64,000 nucleotides of DNA from an uncultured Pseudomonadota bacterium. GTDB taxonomy: Bacteria; Pseudomonadota; Alphaproteobacteria; UBA9219. The notes beneath the pieces were generated by a model, which made no database searches, had not been told where the DNA came from, and saw only the letters and a program-made list of their open reading frames with translations. The DNA is taken from positions 1 to 64,000 of the forward strand of contig CAIXHP010000057.1 in assembly GCA_903919315.1 (NCBI GenBank), given 5' to 3'. Below are positions 1 to 8,953 of this stretch, one piece after another. Both the position numbers and the translations under genes were made by a program. The stretch's first letter is position 1. Each line of letters begins with the position of its first letter.

Positions 1-104
1 AAAGGGGAATGTGATTCTCTATCCAACTGGATAGAGCCTTGGACAGTATTCCTTGCATTTTGGATTCCTTCTTTGGTCGGAAAGAATCCTTATCTTGAAT
101 CTCT

Positions 105-590
105 TCAAGGCTTTATCCAACTGCGTCCGGTACTATGAATCTGAATAGAATACTGATCAGGCTTGCGTCCGATACGATCCAACTCGTCGTTGAATCCTTG
201 AATGAGGCAGCCCATCAAGCCTTCACTGCCGCCGCCGTACCAAAGATTGAACCCATGCGAAGCGATGAGCCGCCCCGTGTCGTAGGTCACCTCCCTGACT
301 ATGTCGCGGCAATGCTCGGCACCCTCCTTGGCACCAGCATGCGCGGTGATATGGGGACGACGCAGAAACGGCTCCAGCGTGTTTTTTTGCGGCCTGTGTT
401 CGCATACGTCTTTGGTGTTTGTTAGAAAGAATTCCCTGACGGACACAAACTCCGTGACCTTGTCGATCGCGCGCCAATAGTCGATGACTCTGGGCAGATC
501 GCGCTCATCCACTTCGATCAGCATAGAGGTAAGAATTTGAACGTTCTGGTGCGGCAAATTGTGTCGGTATTTCGGTACGAATATTTTCAT
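105..590 (-). pseudogene. Truncated LOG-family (lysine decarboxylase-like) protein
   Basis: The reading frame gives 161 residues. Residues 80-135 match the start of the LOG/TIGR00730 Rossmann fold: a strand and helix with an HAGAKEGAE segment, then YGGGSEGLMG at about 118-127, the nucleotide-binding glycine loop of the family. LOG enzymes release cytokinin-type bases from nucleoside monophosphates or act as related phosphoribohydrolases, and they need a second motif, PGGxGTxxE, downstream. Here the frame stops about 35 residues after the glycine loop and that motif is absent, so the catalytic half is missing. The first 75 residues do not resemble the family. I infer a decayed or 3'-truncated gene; a frameshift close to the left edge is also possible. 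No neighbour shares its strand. Confidence 0.5.
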
Positions 591-712
591 TTTGACTTTG
601 GCCTTTCAATATATGCGACCATCACGGCCATTCGATTGTCATCAATCCGTATTTTTGTTGCGAACTTAGTATTCGTTAGGAAACTAAAAAAGCAAAAACA
701 ACCGTAAAATAT

Positions 713-827
713 GGTCATCCCCGCGAAGGCGGGGATCCATCTCCCGGTGACGGGATTGGGCACACTTTTTCCAGACCAACGCTATTCATTCTACAGGTGA
801 TGGATCCCCGCCTTCGCGGGGATGACC
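713..827. repeat. Inverted repeat, 29-bp perfect arms (family B)
   Basis: Arms at 713-741 and 799-827 are perfect reverse complements of 29 bases, and each contains an inner palindrome of the type CCCCGCgaaGGCGGGG. About 57 bases separate them. A relative lies at 60041-60154: it also has CATCCATCTCCCG after the first arm, so these are dispersed copies of one REP-like element. The rest of the gap between the LOG remnant and lemA (591-1019) is otherwise empty apart from an AT-rich stretch just upstream of lemA. Confidence 0.8.
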
Positions 828-1019
828 GTTCCTTTGTAACTCGCTGTGAATATACGACAAGTTTCTGGACAGACACTTATATATCCCATCCCCTAAACCG
901 TCAAATAGTTGCATGCCGCTATACCTGCGCGATGGCCCAGGGGCGGAAACGGTTTTCACCTGTTCCTTAGGCGGGAAGACGATTATAGTTAAAACCTGTT
1001 CTCCTTTCGCGAGGTTGCC

Positions 1020-1580
1020 ATGTCCGTTCTTCTTATCGTTCTCGGCGTCGTCGTTCTGTTTGTTATTGTGACTTACAACCGCTTGGTATCCATGCGGCAG
1101 ACGACCAAGAGCGCTTTTGCCGACATCGATGTGCAGTTAAAGCAACGCTATGACCTCGTGCCCAATCTGGTGGCGACGGTGCAGGGGTATGCCGAGCATG
1201 AGCGCGGCGTTTTTGAAAAAGTGACCGAGGCTCGCGCCACGGCGATGCACGCCACGTCGTTGGCGGAACGCGGCGCGGCAGAGGGGGCTTTGTCCGGCGC
1301 GTTGATGCAGCTGATGGCTGTGGCCGAGAATTACCCGCAGCTCAAGGCCAACGCGAATTTCCAACAGCTGCAAAGCGAATTGGGCGATCTGGAAAACAAG
1401 ATCGCGGCGGCGCGGCGGTTCCTCAACAATGCCGTCGCGGAATACAACGGCGCGATCCAGCAGTTTCCCGCCGTCCTGTTCGCCGCTTCGCTCGGCTTTC
1501 AGGAAGCCGAGATGTTCGCGCTGGGCAGCGACGAACGCGCCACCGTCGTGGTGCCGCCCAAGGTATCGTTCGGCGGATAA
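1020..1580 (+). CDS. lemA: LemA family protein
   Basis: A protein of 186 residues. Residues 3-20 form one N-terminal membrane segment. The remainder is the helical LemA domain, with the family's early signature YNRLVSMRQTTKSAF followed by DIDVQLKQRYDLVPNLV and the later LENKIAAARRFLNNAVAEYN. The family topology puts the domain outside the cytoplasm. Its biochemical role is not established, but lemA commonly sits beside an M48 peptidase gene, and here the next gene, six bases downstream, is one, so the two are probably co-transcribed. The start is the ATG at 1020; there is no strong Shine-Dalgarno, only a weak purine run GCGAGG. Length is normal for the family. Confidence 0.93.
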   Translation: MSVLLIVLGVVVLFVIVTYNRLVSMRQTTKSAFADIDVQLKQRYDLVPNLVATVQGYAEHERGVFEKVTEARATAMHATSLAERGAAEGALSGALMQLMAVAENYPQLKANANFQQLQSELGDLENKIAAARRFLNNAVAEYNGAIQQFPAVLFAASLGFQEAEMFALGSDERATVVVPPKVSFGG

Positions 1581-1586
1581 CGCTTT

Positions 1587-2627
1587 ATGCCCGCAGCCCT
1601 CGGCCTTTCCTCATGGCGCTGGAGCAACAACATCAAGTCGATGCTGTTGCTGTTGGCGTTTCCGCTTTTGCTGCTGGGGTTGCTGGGCGGCGTTTTCTTT
1701 GCGGCGGGGTGGTTGAATCTCGACGCGCATGGGGCCGTCGACCCTCGGTTTTTGATGGCTATGGGGTTCGCCACGACGGCGCGGACACCGCTGGATCTGG
1801 CGACGCAGGCGGTCTGGGATTATTGGCCCATCGTTCTGGGCATCGCCGCCGTGTGGACGCTGCTCGGCTATCTGTTCAACGACGCGATGATCCGCGCCGC
1901 GACGGGCGCTAAGCCGATCGAACGCAGCGAAGCGCCCAAACTCTATAACCTTTTCGAGAATCTCTGCATTTCGCGCGGCCTCACCATGCCGCGCCTTTAC
2001 CTGATCGACACCGGAGTCATGAACGCCTACGCGAGCGGCATCGACGAAGCCAGCTATAGCGTCACCGTCACGCGCGGGCTGGTGGAGCGTCTGGACGATG
2101 CCGAGATCGAGGCCGTTTTGGCGCACGAGCTGACCCACATCATCAACCGCGATGTGCGGTTGCTGGTCGTCGCCATCGTTTTTACCGGCATGCTGTCCTT
2201 TGTCGCGCAGATGATGTGGCGGAGCATGCGCTTTGCATCCCATGGCCGTCAAAGCAGCCGCGGCGGCGGCAAGGGCGCGCTGGTGTTGATGTTGATCGCG
2301 GCGGTGATGATGACGGTGGGGTATGGGCTGGCGGTGATGCTGCGCCTCGCGCTGTCGCGGCGGCGCGAATATCTCGCCGACGCGGGCGCGGTGGCGTTGA
2401 CCAAAAATCCCGAAGCGCTGATCGCGGCCTTGCAGAAAATTTCAGGCAACGCGGATCTGCCGGACGTTCCCGCCGAAGTGCGGCAGATGTTCATCGAAAA
2501 CCCGCCGTCGTTCTTTGCCCTGTTCGACACGCACCCGCCTATTCAAGAGCGCATCCGGGTCTTGCGCGCCATCGGCGGCGTGCCGCCGGAGGGCGACAGC
2601 GTCATCCCGCGTGCGGGCCGGGCCTAG
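1587..2627 (+). CDS. M48 family membrane zinc metallopeptidase (HtpX-like)
   Basis: A protein of 346 residues. Hydrophobic segments lie near 19-41, 80-97, 190-210 and 230-255. The zinc site is HELTH at 180-184, with the third ligand Glu in REYLADAGA at about 261. These are the hallmarks of M48B/HtpX peptidases, which degrade damaged or misassembled membrane proteins from the cytoplasmic face. It follows lemA by six bases in the same direction, a recurrent pairing. Compared with E. coli HtpX (about 290 residues) it has an N-terminal extension, so it belongs to the longer LemA-associated group. Its last four bases overlap the end of the convergent gene at 2624-2992. The specific substrate cannot be read from the sequence. 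Confidence 0.92.
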   Translation: MPAALGLSSWRWSNNIKSMLLLLAFPLLLLGLLGGVFFAAGWLNLDAHGAVDPRFLMAMGFATTARTPLDLATQAVWDYWPIVLGIAAVWTLLGYLFNDAMIRAATGAKPIERSEAPKLYNLFENLCISRGLTMPRLYLIDTGVMNAYASGIDEASYSVTVTRGLVERLDDAEIEAVLAHELTHIINRDVRLLVVAIVFTGMLSFVAQMMWRSMRFASHGRQSSRGGGKGALVLMLIAAVMMTVGYGLAVMLRLALSRRREYLADAGAVALTKNPEALIAALQKISGNADLPDVPAEVRQMFIENPPSFFALFDTHPPIQERIRVLRAIGGVPPEGDSVIPRAGRA

Positions 2628-2992
2628 CCGCCGAGGACATCGCGAATTCCCGGCACAAACACCAAAGCGGCGGTGACCAGATTCGCCAGCACCAGAGCGA
2701 AGACCATCCGCTTGCGGGAAAAACCGCAGCCGCGCAGCAGATAAAGCGCCACGCACGCCTCCACCGCCGGAACGACGGCTTCGCCGATCAGGTAAGCGGC
2801 CGCCTGCGTCGCCGTGTCTTGCGGTAAGAACAACAGAATGAGGCAGAACAACGGATGCGTCGCCAGATTGGTCGCCACCGCGTTGATCGCGACCTTACGG
2901 CGGTGCCGCCAGCCCAACACGCTCTGCACGACCAGATATTCGACGCTGAGCGTGATGGCAAAGGCGAACAGCCATTTGAGCAAAAAGTCCAT
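2624..2992 (-). CDS. Small integral membrane protein of unknown function
   Basis: A protein of 122 residues, almost entirely hydrophobic, with about four predicted membrane segments (roughly 5-22, 38-57, 64-88 and 95-115) and short basic loops (HRRK, SRKR) that suggest cytoplasmic ends. I do not recognise a family. It starts six bases after the nrdB stop on the same strand, so it is probably the distal gene of an nrdB transcript, and it ends convergently with the M48 peptidase with a 4-base overlap. Its codon use resembles its neighbours, so I take it as a real gene. Confidence 0.7.
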   Translation of the reverse strand: MDFLLKWLFAFAITLSVEYLVVQSVLGWRHRRKVAINAVATNLATHPLFCLILLFLPQDTATQAAAYLIGEAVVPAVEACVALYLLRGCGFSRKRMVFALVLANLVTAALVFVPGIRDVLGG

Positions 2993-2998
2993 CGTCGT

Positions 2999-3982
2999 CT
3001 ACGCCGCGTCGTCGTCCTTGGCGGCAAAGGCTTCTTCCCATGTGCCTTGGGTGGCGGCCTTGCTGTATTCGGTGGCGCGGGCTTCAAAGAAGTTCGCGTG
3101 TTCGACACCGTTCAGCATGTCGTCCATCCATGGCAGCGGGTTCTTGGCGACGTGATAAAGCGCGTTCAGCCCCAGTTGCGTCAGGCGGCGATCCGCGATG
3201 TAGCGGATGTAGGCTTTGACATCGGCGGGGGTCAGCCCTTCGACCGTGCCCATCTCAAAGGCCAGATCGATAAAGGCATCTTCGTGATCGACGATAGTGT
3301 CGCAGGCGAGATAGAGTTCGCGCTGGAAATTCTCGGTCCAGATGAATTTGTTCTCGTCGATGAACGTGCGGAACAGGTGGATCATCGACAAGGTGTGCAG
3401 CGTTTCGTCGCGCACCGACCAGGTGACAATCTGGCCCATGCCCTTCATCTTGTTGAAGCGCGGGAAATTCATCAGCATCGCGAACGATGCGAACAACTGC
3501 AGGCCTTCGGTGAACGCTCCGAACACCGCCATCGTCCGCGCGATTTCGACCGGGCTGTCGCAGTTGAAGCCCTGCATGTAATCGTATTTGTCCTTCATTT
3601 CCTTATAGCGCAGGAAGGCCGAATATTCGACTTCGGGCATGCCGATGGTGTCGAGCAGGTGCGAATAGGCCGCGACATGCACCGTTTCCATGTTCGAAAA
3701 GGCCGACAACATCATCTGCACTTCGGTCGGCTGAAACACGCGCGCGTATTGCTTCATGTAGCAATTGTTCACTTCCACGTCCGCCTGCGTGAAAAAGCGG
3801 AAAATTTGCGTGAGCAAATTGCGCTCGTTCGGCGTCAGTTTGTGCCGCCAATCCTTGATGTCGTCGGCCATCGGCACTTCCTCCGGCAGCCAATGGATGC
3901 GCTGCTGCTGGTGCCACGCCTCATAGGCCCACGGATAACGAAAGGGCTTGTAGACGGGGTTGGGGGTCAGAAGTCCGGACAT
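2999..3982 (-). CDS. nrdB: Ribonucleoside-diphosphate reductase, beta subunit
   Basis: A protein of 327 residues, the small (R2) subunit of class I ribonucleotide reductase, which holds the di-iron centre and tyrosyl radical used by the large subunit to make deoxyribonucleotides. Visible residues: a first carboxylate in TQADVEVNN (about 67-73), then ETVHVAAY, giving metal ligands Glu99 and His102 and the radical Tyr106 at the canonical E-x2-H-x3-Y spacing. Further on are the helix FTEGLQLFASF and the last ligand pair in RDETLHTLS. I chose the ATG at 3982 because a purine-rich GGAAGAG precedes it and the conserved N terminus starts there; a frame exists 15 codons further upstream. nrdA is not adjacent. 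I saw no NrdR-box palindrome upstream. Confidence 0.95.
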   Translation of the reverse strand: MSGLLTPNPVYKPFRYPWAYEAWHQQQRIHWLPEEVPMADDIKDWRHKLTPNERNLLTQIFRFFTQADVEVNNCYMKQYARVFQPTEVQMMLSAFSNMETVHVAAYSHLLDTIGMPEVEYSAFLRYKEMKDKYDYMQGFNCDSPVEIARTMAVFGAFTEGLQLFASFAMLMNFPRFNKMKGMGQIVTWSVRDETLHTLSMIHLFRTFIDENKFIWTENFQRELYLACDTIVDHEDAFIDLAFEMGTVEGLTPADVKAYIRYIADRRLTQLGLNALYHVAKNPLPWMDDMLNGVEHANFFEARATEYSKAATQGTWEEAFAAKDDDAA

Positions 3983-4206
3983 GGGGTTCTCTTCCAATCG
4001 GTTGGATGGCAAGGGCCATTGTCGCACGGCAACAGCCTCGTCGTCTAACGCTACGTTCCGAATCGATTCGTGCCAAGCCCGCGCACCACAGCCCTCAGGA
4101 CATCATTGCAGAGAAGCTCCAGACAAGGGAAGGCACCATTTTTATGCACCTCAGACGCACCGCAAGGGGCTTTTTCACGCCCCCGTTCCGCTTTCCTGAG
4201 TATGCG

Positions 4207-5490
4207 TCAGCCCTGCCGAACCTTGCCGAGGAAGGCCGCGATTTCCGTTTTGAGAGATTCGGCCTGTTGCATCAGTTTTCCGGCATCGTCGGCGACTTCG
4301 TTGGCGGCGACGTGCGATTTGGTCGCGGCCTCCGTCACGTCGATGATGCTGGAGGACACTTCGTTCGTCCCTGTGGAGACTTGCTGAACGTTCCGCGCGA
4401 TTTCGCTCGTGGCCGCCGTTTGCTGTTCGATGGCTTTGGAAATGATTCCGGCGATTTCGCTGGTCTGTTCGATGGTCGCGCCGATGCGGCGGATCGCGCT
4501 GACGGACTCCTCTGACACATTCTGCACGGTCGCGATTTTTTTCGCGATTTCCTCGGTGGCGCTCCCGGTCTGCTTGGCGAGATTCTTTACTTCGCTGGCG
4601 ACGATGGCGAAACCCTTGCCCGCCTCGCCCGCGCGCGCCGCCTCGATGGTCGCGTTGAGCGCGAGCAGGTTGGTTTGCGCGGCAATGTCCTGAATAAGCT
4701 TGACGACATCGCCGATCTGAGCGGCCGCTTCGGACAGCGTCGAAATCGTGGCGTCGGCGCGGCGCACTTCGACGACCGCTTCGCCGCTGATGCGCGTTGA
4801 TTCGGTGACTTGCCGGTTGATTTCATTGATGGCGGACGACAGCTCGTCCACGGCAGCCACGACCGTCTGGACGTTGGACGAGGTTTGCCGCGTGGCGGCC
4901 GCCACGGTTGAAGACTGCTCGCTGGTACGATCCGCCATATCCGACAGATTGTTGGCCGTCGCCTGCATGTCGCCCGCCGACGTGGCCACAATCTCGACAA
5001 CCGAAGAAACCGTCGCTTCGAAATCGCCCGCCAGCTTTTCCATCATGCGCTTTTTCTCTTCTTTGCTTCGGATTTCTTGCTGCTGTTGCCGTTCTTCCAA
5101 ATTTTTCTTGTCGATGGCGTTCTGCTTAAAGATGGCTACTTTGCGCGCCATGCTGCCGATCTCCGTCGCGCACTTGACGTAGGGCACCTCGACATCCAAC
5201 GCGCCCTCGGTCAGCGCGCGCATCGCTTGGCTCATGGCGCGGATGGGTTTTGTGGCGATGCGATAGATGATGTAGGCGGCGATCAGGTTGAGCGTCACGG
5301 CGATGCCGATCTGCGACATCAGGTCGTGATAGGCGGCAAGGCTTTTCTCCTCGCCGAACTGTTCGCGGATACGAAGAAAGCTGGTCACGCCGAAGGCGAC
5401 CCCAACCAGCGAGAGAAAAATCGTGAGCGCCTGCAACCTCAGCGTGAGGCTGCTGAGCATTTTGGTGAGCGGAGATAGATGGCCTGACAC
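4207..5490 (-). CDS. Methyl-accepting chemotaxis protein with a minimal periplasmic loop
   Basis: A protein of 427 residues starting at a GTG preceded by AAGGAG with 7-base spacing. TM1 is about 21-39 and TM2 about 61-78, leaving only some 20 residues between them, too few for a ligand-binding domain. A HAMP region follows (about 79-130), then a long coiled coil whose hairpin tip [16 protein letters not shown] and following [14 protein letters not shown] are the CheA/CheW-binding signature. Such receptors signal to CheA to bias motility. With so small an outside loop, it more likely senses membrane state, energy or a partner protein than a soluble periplasmic ligand; that is inference. No che genes are in the window, and no C-terminal CheR-tethering pentapeptide is evident. 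Confidence 0.93.
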   Translation of the reverse strand: MSGHLSPLTKMLSSLTLRLQALTIFLSLVGVAFGVTSFLRIREQFGEEKSLAAYHDLMSQIGIAVTLNLIAAYIIYRIATKPIRAMSQAMRALTEGALDVEVPYVKCATEIGSMARKVAIFKQNAIDKKNLEERQQQQEIRSKEEKKRMMEKLAGDFEATVSSVVEIVATSAGDMQATANNLSDMADRTSEQSSTVAAATRQTSSNVQTVVAAVDELSSAINEINRQVTESTRISGEAVVEVRRADATISTLSEAAAQIGDVVKLIQDIAAQTNLLALNATIEAARAGEAGKGFAIVASEVKNLAKQTGSATEEIAKKIATVQNVSEESVSAIRRIGATIEQTSEIAGIISKAIEQQTAATSEIARNVQQVSTGTNEVSSSIIDVTEAATKSHVAANEVADDAGKLMQQAESLKTEIAAFLGKVRQG

Positions 5491-5868
5491 GCGCGTTCTC
5501 CTTGCAGTAACAATGAGTTCTGATGCGTCCGGCCCGACACGGACTCAGCGCGCACCATACTAGCGTAGTCACACATAGCGTTTGCGCGGTTAATAAAGCT
5601 TAAACGAAGTGTATACTCTGAGCGCCTCGGCAACCACACGCCATGCACGCGAAGACTGATCAGGAGATTGTGGCTATCTTATTGATAAGCCTAAACATCA
5701 ACACCGCCATGGCCAACCCGACCCGGCTCTAATCCGGCCCCCAAATACCCCCTAAAAGTGTATGGCTTTCGGCCTCTTTTGCATTAGACTGCAGCTAGCC
5801 GTGGTTGTCTGAGCGCATTCCGGGTTTCGGCGACTGCCGTAATTGTCCTTTATCCATAACGAGGAGAT
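5491..5868. other. Divergent intergenic region, no gene seen
   Basis: This 378-base gap separates the receptor gene (minus) from the helical-repeat protein (plus) and must contain both promoters. I see AT-rich stretches around 5588-5615 and 5680-5700, but no pair of hexamers with convincing spacing, no terminator and no credible small ORF. Confidence 0.6.
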
Positions 5869-6741
5869 ATGATCGTGGCCACATCAGAAAAACCAGCACT
5901 TATCCCCGGAAAGCTTGTCCATGCTTATTTGGAATCACCGGACGACCTGAAACGATCCGCCTTTTTGGTCCAGCTCAAGGAGCAGCTGCCTCTCTATCAG
6001 AATATCACCTCAGAGGCTTTGGACGTTCTGCGCGAGGCTGTGCGCGACGGGAGATCCCTTGTCAAATATTCCGCCGGTCAGGCTTTGACAGCGCTCGCCA
6101 AAAGCTGCGCGGCGGAGAAGGGCGGGGCAACGATCACGGCCTTTGTGCGCCAGATCATCGCGACTCCTGCCGAAGCGGACGCGCAAAGCGGCCAAGACCA
6201 CTCCTTGCCACCCCATATGGGGCCGCTCCTCCAGTCGTTGAGCCGGGAGCCCGCCTACGCCCAAGCCGCCCTACGCGCGGCGGTGAAAATGGCGAATGAA
6301 ACCCCGGACCCGCAGACCGTCGTTAACGTGATGCAGGTGATCCGGCATGTGGTTGATGCCTGTCCTGAGGCGATGGACGGCGTGCTTGTGCAGCGAATCG
6401 CGCAAAGCGCCATCTACAATGACAATTACAACGTACGCAGGAACGCGCTCGGACTCATGAACCGGATGCTCGACCTACGGCCTGACCTGCGTTTTGCCGC
6501 GCGCGACATCGTGGAAACCTACATGCCGCCCGACACCCGAGCGGCGACGCGTAAAGCCGTGCGGGGAAGCTTGTACCGCATGTTCCCGTCGCTGTGGCTC
6601 TCGGCCCCCTACTATCCGATGCAGCGTTTGCATCACTTCGTGGATGCGAAGCTGGAGGTTCTGAAAAGCGGGAACGGTTCTCGGCGTCCGACGACACCCG
6701 CCGCCGCGCCTACGGCCAAGTCTACGCCGCAATTTAAATGA
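5869..6741 (+). CDS. Helical (HEAT-like) repeat protein, function unknown
   Basis: A protein of 290 residues, or 288 if translation starts at the GTG at 5875. The sequence AGGAG ends only two bases before the ATG but eight before the GTG, so the GTG is the better-spaced start. It has no signal peptide or membrane segment. Residues 20-240 are a succession of amphipathic helix pairs, for example YQNITSEALDVLREAVRDG and NYNVRRNALGLMNRMLDL, as in HEAT/ARM solenoids. The C-terminal 30 residues are Pro/Ala/Thr-rich and probably disordered. I do not recognise a family. It is a single gene upstream of, and convergent with, a tRNA gene. A scaffold or protein-protein interaction role is plausible but unproven. 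Confidence 0.72.
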   Translation: MIVATSEKPALIPGKLVHAYLESPDDLKRSAFLVQLKEQLPLYQNITSEALDVLREAVRDGRSLVKYSAGQALTALAKSCAAEKGGATITAFVRQIIATPAEADAQSGQDHSLPPHMGPLLQSLSREPAYAQAALRAAVKMANETPDPQTVVNVMQVIRHVVDACPEAMDGVLVQRIAQSAIYNDNYNVRRNALGLMNRMLDLRPDLRFAARDIVETYMPPDTRAATRKAVRGSLYRMFPSLWLSAPYYPMQRLHHFVDAKLEVLKSGNGSRRPTTPAAAPTAKSTPQFK

Positions 6742-6747
6742 GGAGAG

Positions 6748-6823
6748 TGGTGCCCCCAGAGAGATTCGAACTCCCGACCTACTGATTACAAATCAGTTGC
6801 TCTACCAGCTGAGCTATAGGGGC
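6748..6823 (-). tRNA. tRNA-Thr (anticodon UGU)
   Basis: Read on the minus strand, the 76 bases fold as a cloverleaf: a 7-bp acceptor stem GCCCCTA/TGGGGGC with one G-U pair, a D arm with AGCTCAGCTGGTAGAGC, an anticodon stem ACTGA/TCAGT around the loop TTTGTAA (anticodon TGT), and a T arm with GTTCGAA. The discriminator is A and the CCA end is encoded. It lies six bases beyond the stop of the helical-repeat gene, in the opposite orientation. Confidence 0.97.
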
Positions 6824-6884
6824 GCGGGGGGGGACGTTAGCGCAAAGCGAACGGCTTGTCATTATGGCTGAAGGCGGTTAAGCC

Positions 6885-7298
6885 ATGATTATGCGTTTTT
6901 CAGCCCTTCTGATTCTCTCCCTTGCGTTCGCTCTGACGGCTTGCGGCGGCCCTGAGGTTGTTTTGACCACCATTCACGAACCGGAAACGCCGGGTGGACG
7001 CCTTTGCGCCGTGCAATGCCGCGAATCACACGATCATTGCCTGCAGCGCTGCACGCTGAAGCAACGGACATGCTCTCAGAAAATGCAGACGCAGGCCATC
7101 ACGGATTACGAAAACTACACGCGCCAGCAATACGCCGCCCACGCTCCGGTCGAGCTGCGGCCACGCGATTTCGAGCGTCCGGCAAACTGCGACGCCTCGG
7201 CCTGCCATAAAGATTGTGGCCCGCCCTTTCAGGCATGCTATGAAAATTGTGGCGGACGAATCGACACGGGTACAGGATGCCGGTTCCTCTGTTTCTAG
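6885..7298 (+). CDS. Cysteine-rich small lipoprotein
   Basis: A protein of 137 residues beginning MIMRF. Residues 4-19 form a signal sequence ending in the lipobox LTAC, so Cys20 would be lipidated and the protein anchored to a periplasmic membrane face. The mature part has twelve further cysteines, spaced as C-x3-C pairs in CAVQC and CHKDC with others at the ends of short helices. It is therefore likely a compact disulfide-bonded domain. I do not recognise a named family. It stands alone between tRNA-Thr and pyk. An alternative start at the third codon would not change the mature protein. Confidence 0.75.
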   Translation: MIMRFSALLILSLAFALTACGGPEVVLTTIHEPETPGGRLCAVQCRESHDHCLQRCTLKQRTCSQKMQTQAITDYENYTRQQYAAHAPVELRPRDFERPANCDASACHKDCGPPFQACYENCGGRIDTGTGCRFLCF

Positions 7299-7342
7299 TC
7301 TTTCACGTTTCCGATTCCCTTTGCCTCTAACATTGGTGTTCC

Positions 7343-8812
7343 ATGACCGTTTCGCAAAAAATTCATCGCTCGCGCCAGACCAAGATCGTCGCGACGCTCG
7401 GCCCGGCGACATCCAGCAAGGAAAAGATCAAGGCTCTGTTCGAAGCCGGAGTCGATATGTACCGCTTGAATTTCAGCCACGGCACCGCCGCCGATCATCG
7501 CGCCCGCATGCAGATCATCCGCGAAGTGGAGCAGGAAGTCGGCCGTCCCATCGCCGTTCTGGCGGATTTGCAGGGGCCAAAGCTGCGGCTCGGCACCTTT
7601 GCCAACGGGCCGGTCGATTTGGAAACGGGGCAAGCGTTTCGCCTCGACCTCGACCCCACGCCGGGCACGACGACGCGCGCCCCGCTGCTGCATCCTGAGA
7701 TTTTCGCCGCCCTCACCCCCGACAGCGACTTGCTGCTCGACGACGGCAAGGTGCGGCTGCGCGTCATGCGTTGCGGCAAGGATTTCGCCGACACCGTCGT
7801 CATCGCGGGCCACCGGCTTTCAGACCGTAAGGGCGTGAACGTGCCGAACGTGGTGCTGCCTCTCTCGCCGTTGACGAAGAAGGATCTGGCCGACCTCGAA
7901 GTCGCGCTGGACATCGGCGCGGATTGGATCGCACTGTCCTTCGTCCAACGCCCCGAAGACATCATCGAAGCGCGCAAGCTGATCGGCACCCGCGCCGCGC
8001 TGTTGGCCAAGCTGGAGAAACCGGCGGCGATCCAAAGCTTGCTGCCCATCATGGAGTTGGCCGACGGGGTGATGGTCGCGCGTGGCGATCTCGGCGTGGA
8101 AATGCCGCCCGAAGACGTGCCGCGCACGCAAAAGCTGATCGTGCGCGAAGCGCGGCGCATGGGCAAGCCGGTGATTGTCGCGACGCAGATGCTGGAGTCC
8201 ATGATCACCAACGCCACGCCGACGCGGGCCGAGGCTTCGGATGTCGCGACCGCCGTTTATGACGGGGCCGACGCCATCATGTTGTCGGCGGAAACCGCCA
8301 GCGGCGATTATCCCATCGAAGCGGTGCAGATGATGGATCGCATCGCCACGCACACACAGGCGGACCCGACCTATCACACGGGCCTCGCGTCGCAACATCC
8401 CGACCTGAACAGCACCACGGCGGACGCGATTACTGCCGCCGCGCGACAGGTCGCCGAGACCATCAAGGCTTCGGCCATCGTCACCTACACGACCTCCGGC
8501 TCCACCACGTTACGCGCGGCGCGTGAGCGGCCCGATGTGCCGATCATCGGACTCACATCGAGTCTGGAAACCGCGCGGCGGTTGGTGCTGTCGTTTGGTG
8601 TTCATGCGGTATGCACGGCGGACGTGGCCAGCTTTAGCGAGATGGTGCAAAAGGCAGTGCAGATCGCCTATCACGACGGCATCGCGCAGTTGGGCGAACG
8701 CATGGTGATCACGGCGGGCGTGCCCTTTGGCACCCCCGGCAACACCAATGTTCTGCGCATCGCCCGCGTGGAAGAGAACGGCGACGCTCGGCAAATTTCC
8801 ATGACGGCGTGA
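7343..8812 (+). CDS. pyk: Pyruvate kinase
   Basis: A protein of 489 residues of normal length. It converts phosphoenolpyruvate and ADP to pyruvate and ATP in glycolysis, in the cytoplasm. The N-terminal barrel starts with TKIVATLGPATSS. LADLQGPKLRLG marks the entry to the B domain, and the active-site stretch includes MVARGDLGVEMP and KPVIVATQMLESM. The C-terminal allosteric-type domain begins near residue 350 with the usual Thr/Ser-rich phosphate loop (TYTTSGSTTLRAA). The start is the ATG at 7343, which leads directly into the conserved N terminus; no strong ribosome-binding site is visible. It is followed by repeat-rich DNA rather than another gene. Confidence 0.97.
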   Translation: MTVSQKIHRSRQTKIVATLGPATSSKEKIKALFEAGVDMYRLNFSHGTAADHRARMQIIREVEQEVGRPIAVLADLQGPKLRLGTFANGPVDLETGQAFRLDLDPTPGTTTRAPLLHPEIFAALTPDSDLLLDDGKVRLRVMRCGKDFADTVVIAGHRLSDRKGVNVPNVVLPLSPLTKKDLADLEVALDIGADWIALSFVQRPEDIIEARKLIGTRAALLAKLEKPAAIQSLLPIMELADGVMVARGDLGVEMPPEDVPRTQKLIVREARRMGKPVIVATQMLESMITNATPTRAEASDVATAVYDGADAIMLSAETASGDYPIEAVQMMDRIATHTQADPTYHTGLASQHPDLNSTTADAITAAARQVAETIKASAIVTYTTSGSTTLRAARERPDVPIIGLTSSLETARRLVLSFGVHAVCTADVASFSEMVQKAVQIAYHDGIAQLGERMVITAGVPFGTPGNTNVLRIARVEENGDARQISMTA

Positions 8813-8867
8813 GGTTGGCGCTCCACCTCTTCTGGGGGGCTTGATTTTCTGAGGTTCATCCCTCGCG

Positions 8868-8910
8868 GAACCTACCCCCCACCTAGCCTCCCCCTCAAGG
8901 GGGGAGGGAC
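8868..8910. repeat. Half-copy of family A palindromic repeat
   Basis: This is one arm of the composite repeat described at 8954-9070: a C-rich lead (CCTACCCCCCACCTAGC) followed by the palindrome CTCCCCCTCAAGGGGGGAGG. It lies in the 448-base gap between pyk and rpmJ, about 45 bases before a full copy. Confidence 0.8.
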
Positions 8911-8953
8911 TCTTTCCGCGCTTTCCCAAGACTCCGCGTAAGAGACGACCAAA

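Noticed and set aside
2855-4048. A 397-codon plus-strand frame
   Set aside because: Antisense to nrdB and the small membrane protein; nrdB carries all metal ligands and the radical tyrosine.
4145-4195. Terminator downstream of the chemotaxis receptor gene
   Set aside because: Only a 5-bp GGGGC/GCCCC stem with an A-rich loop is seen on the relevant strand, and the T run after it is too short.
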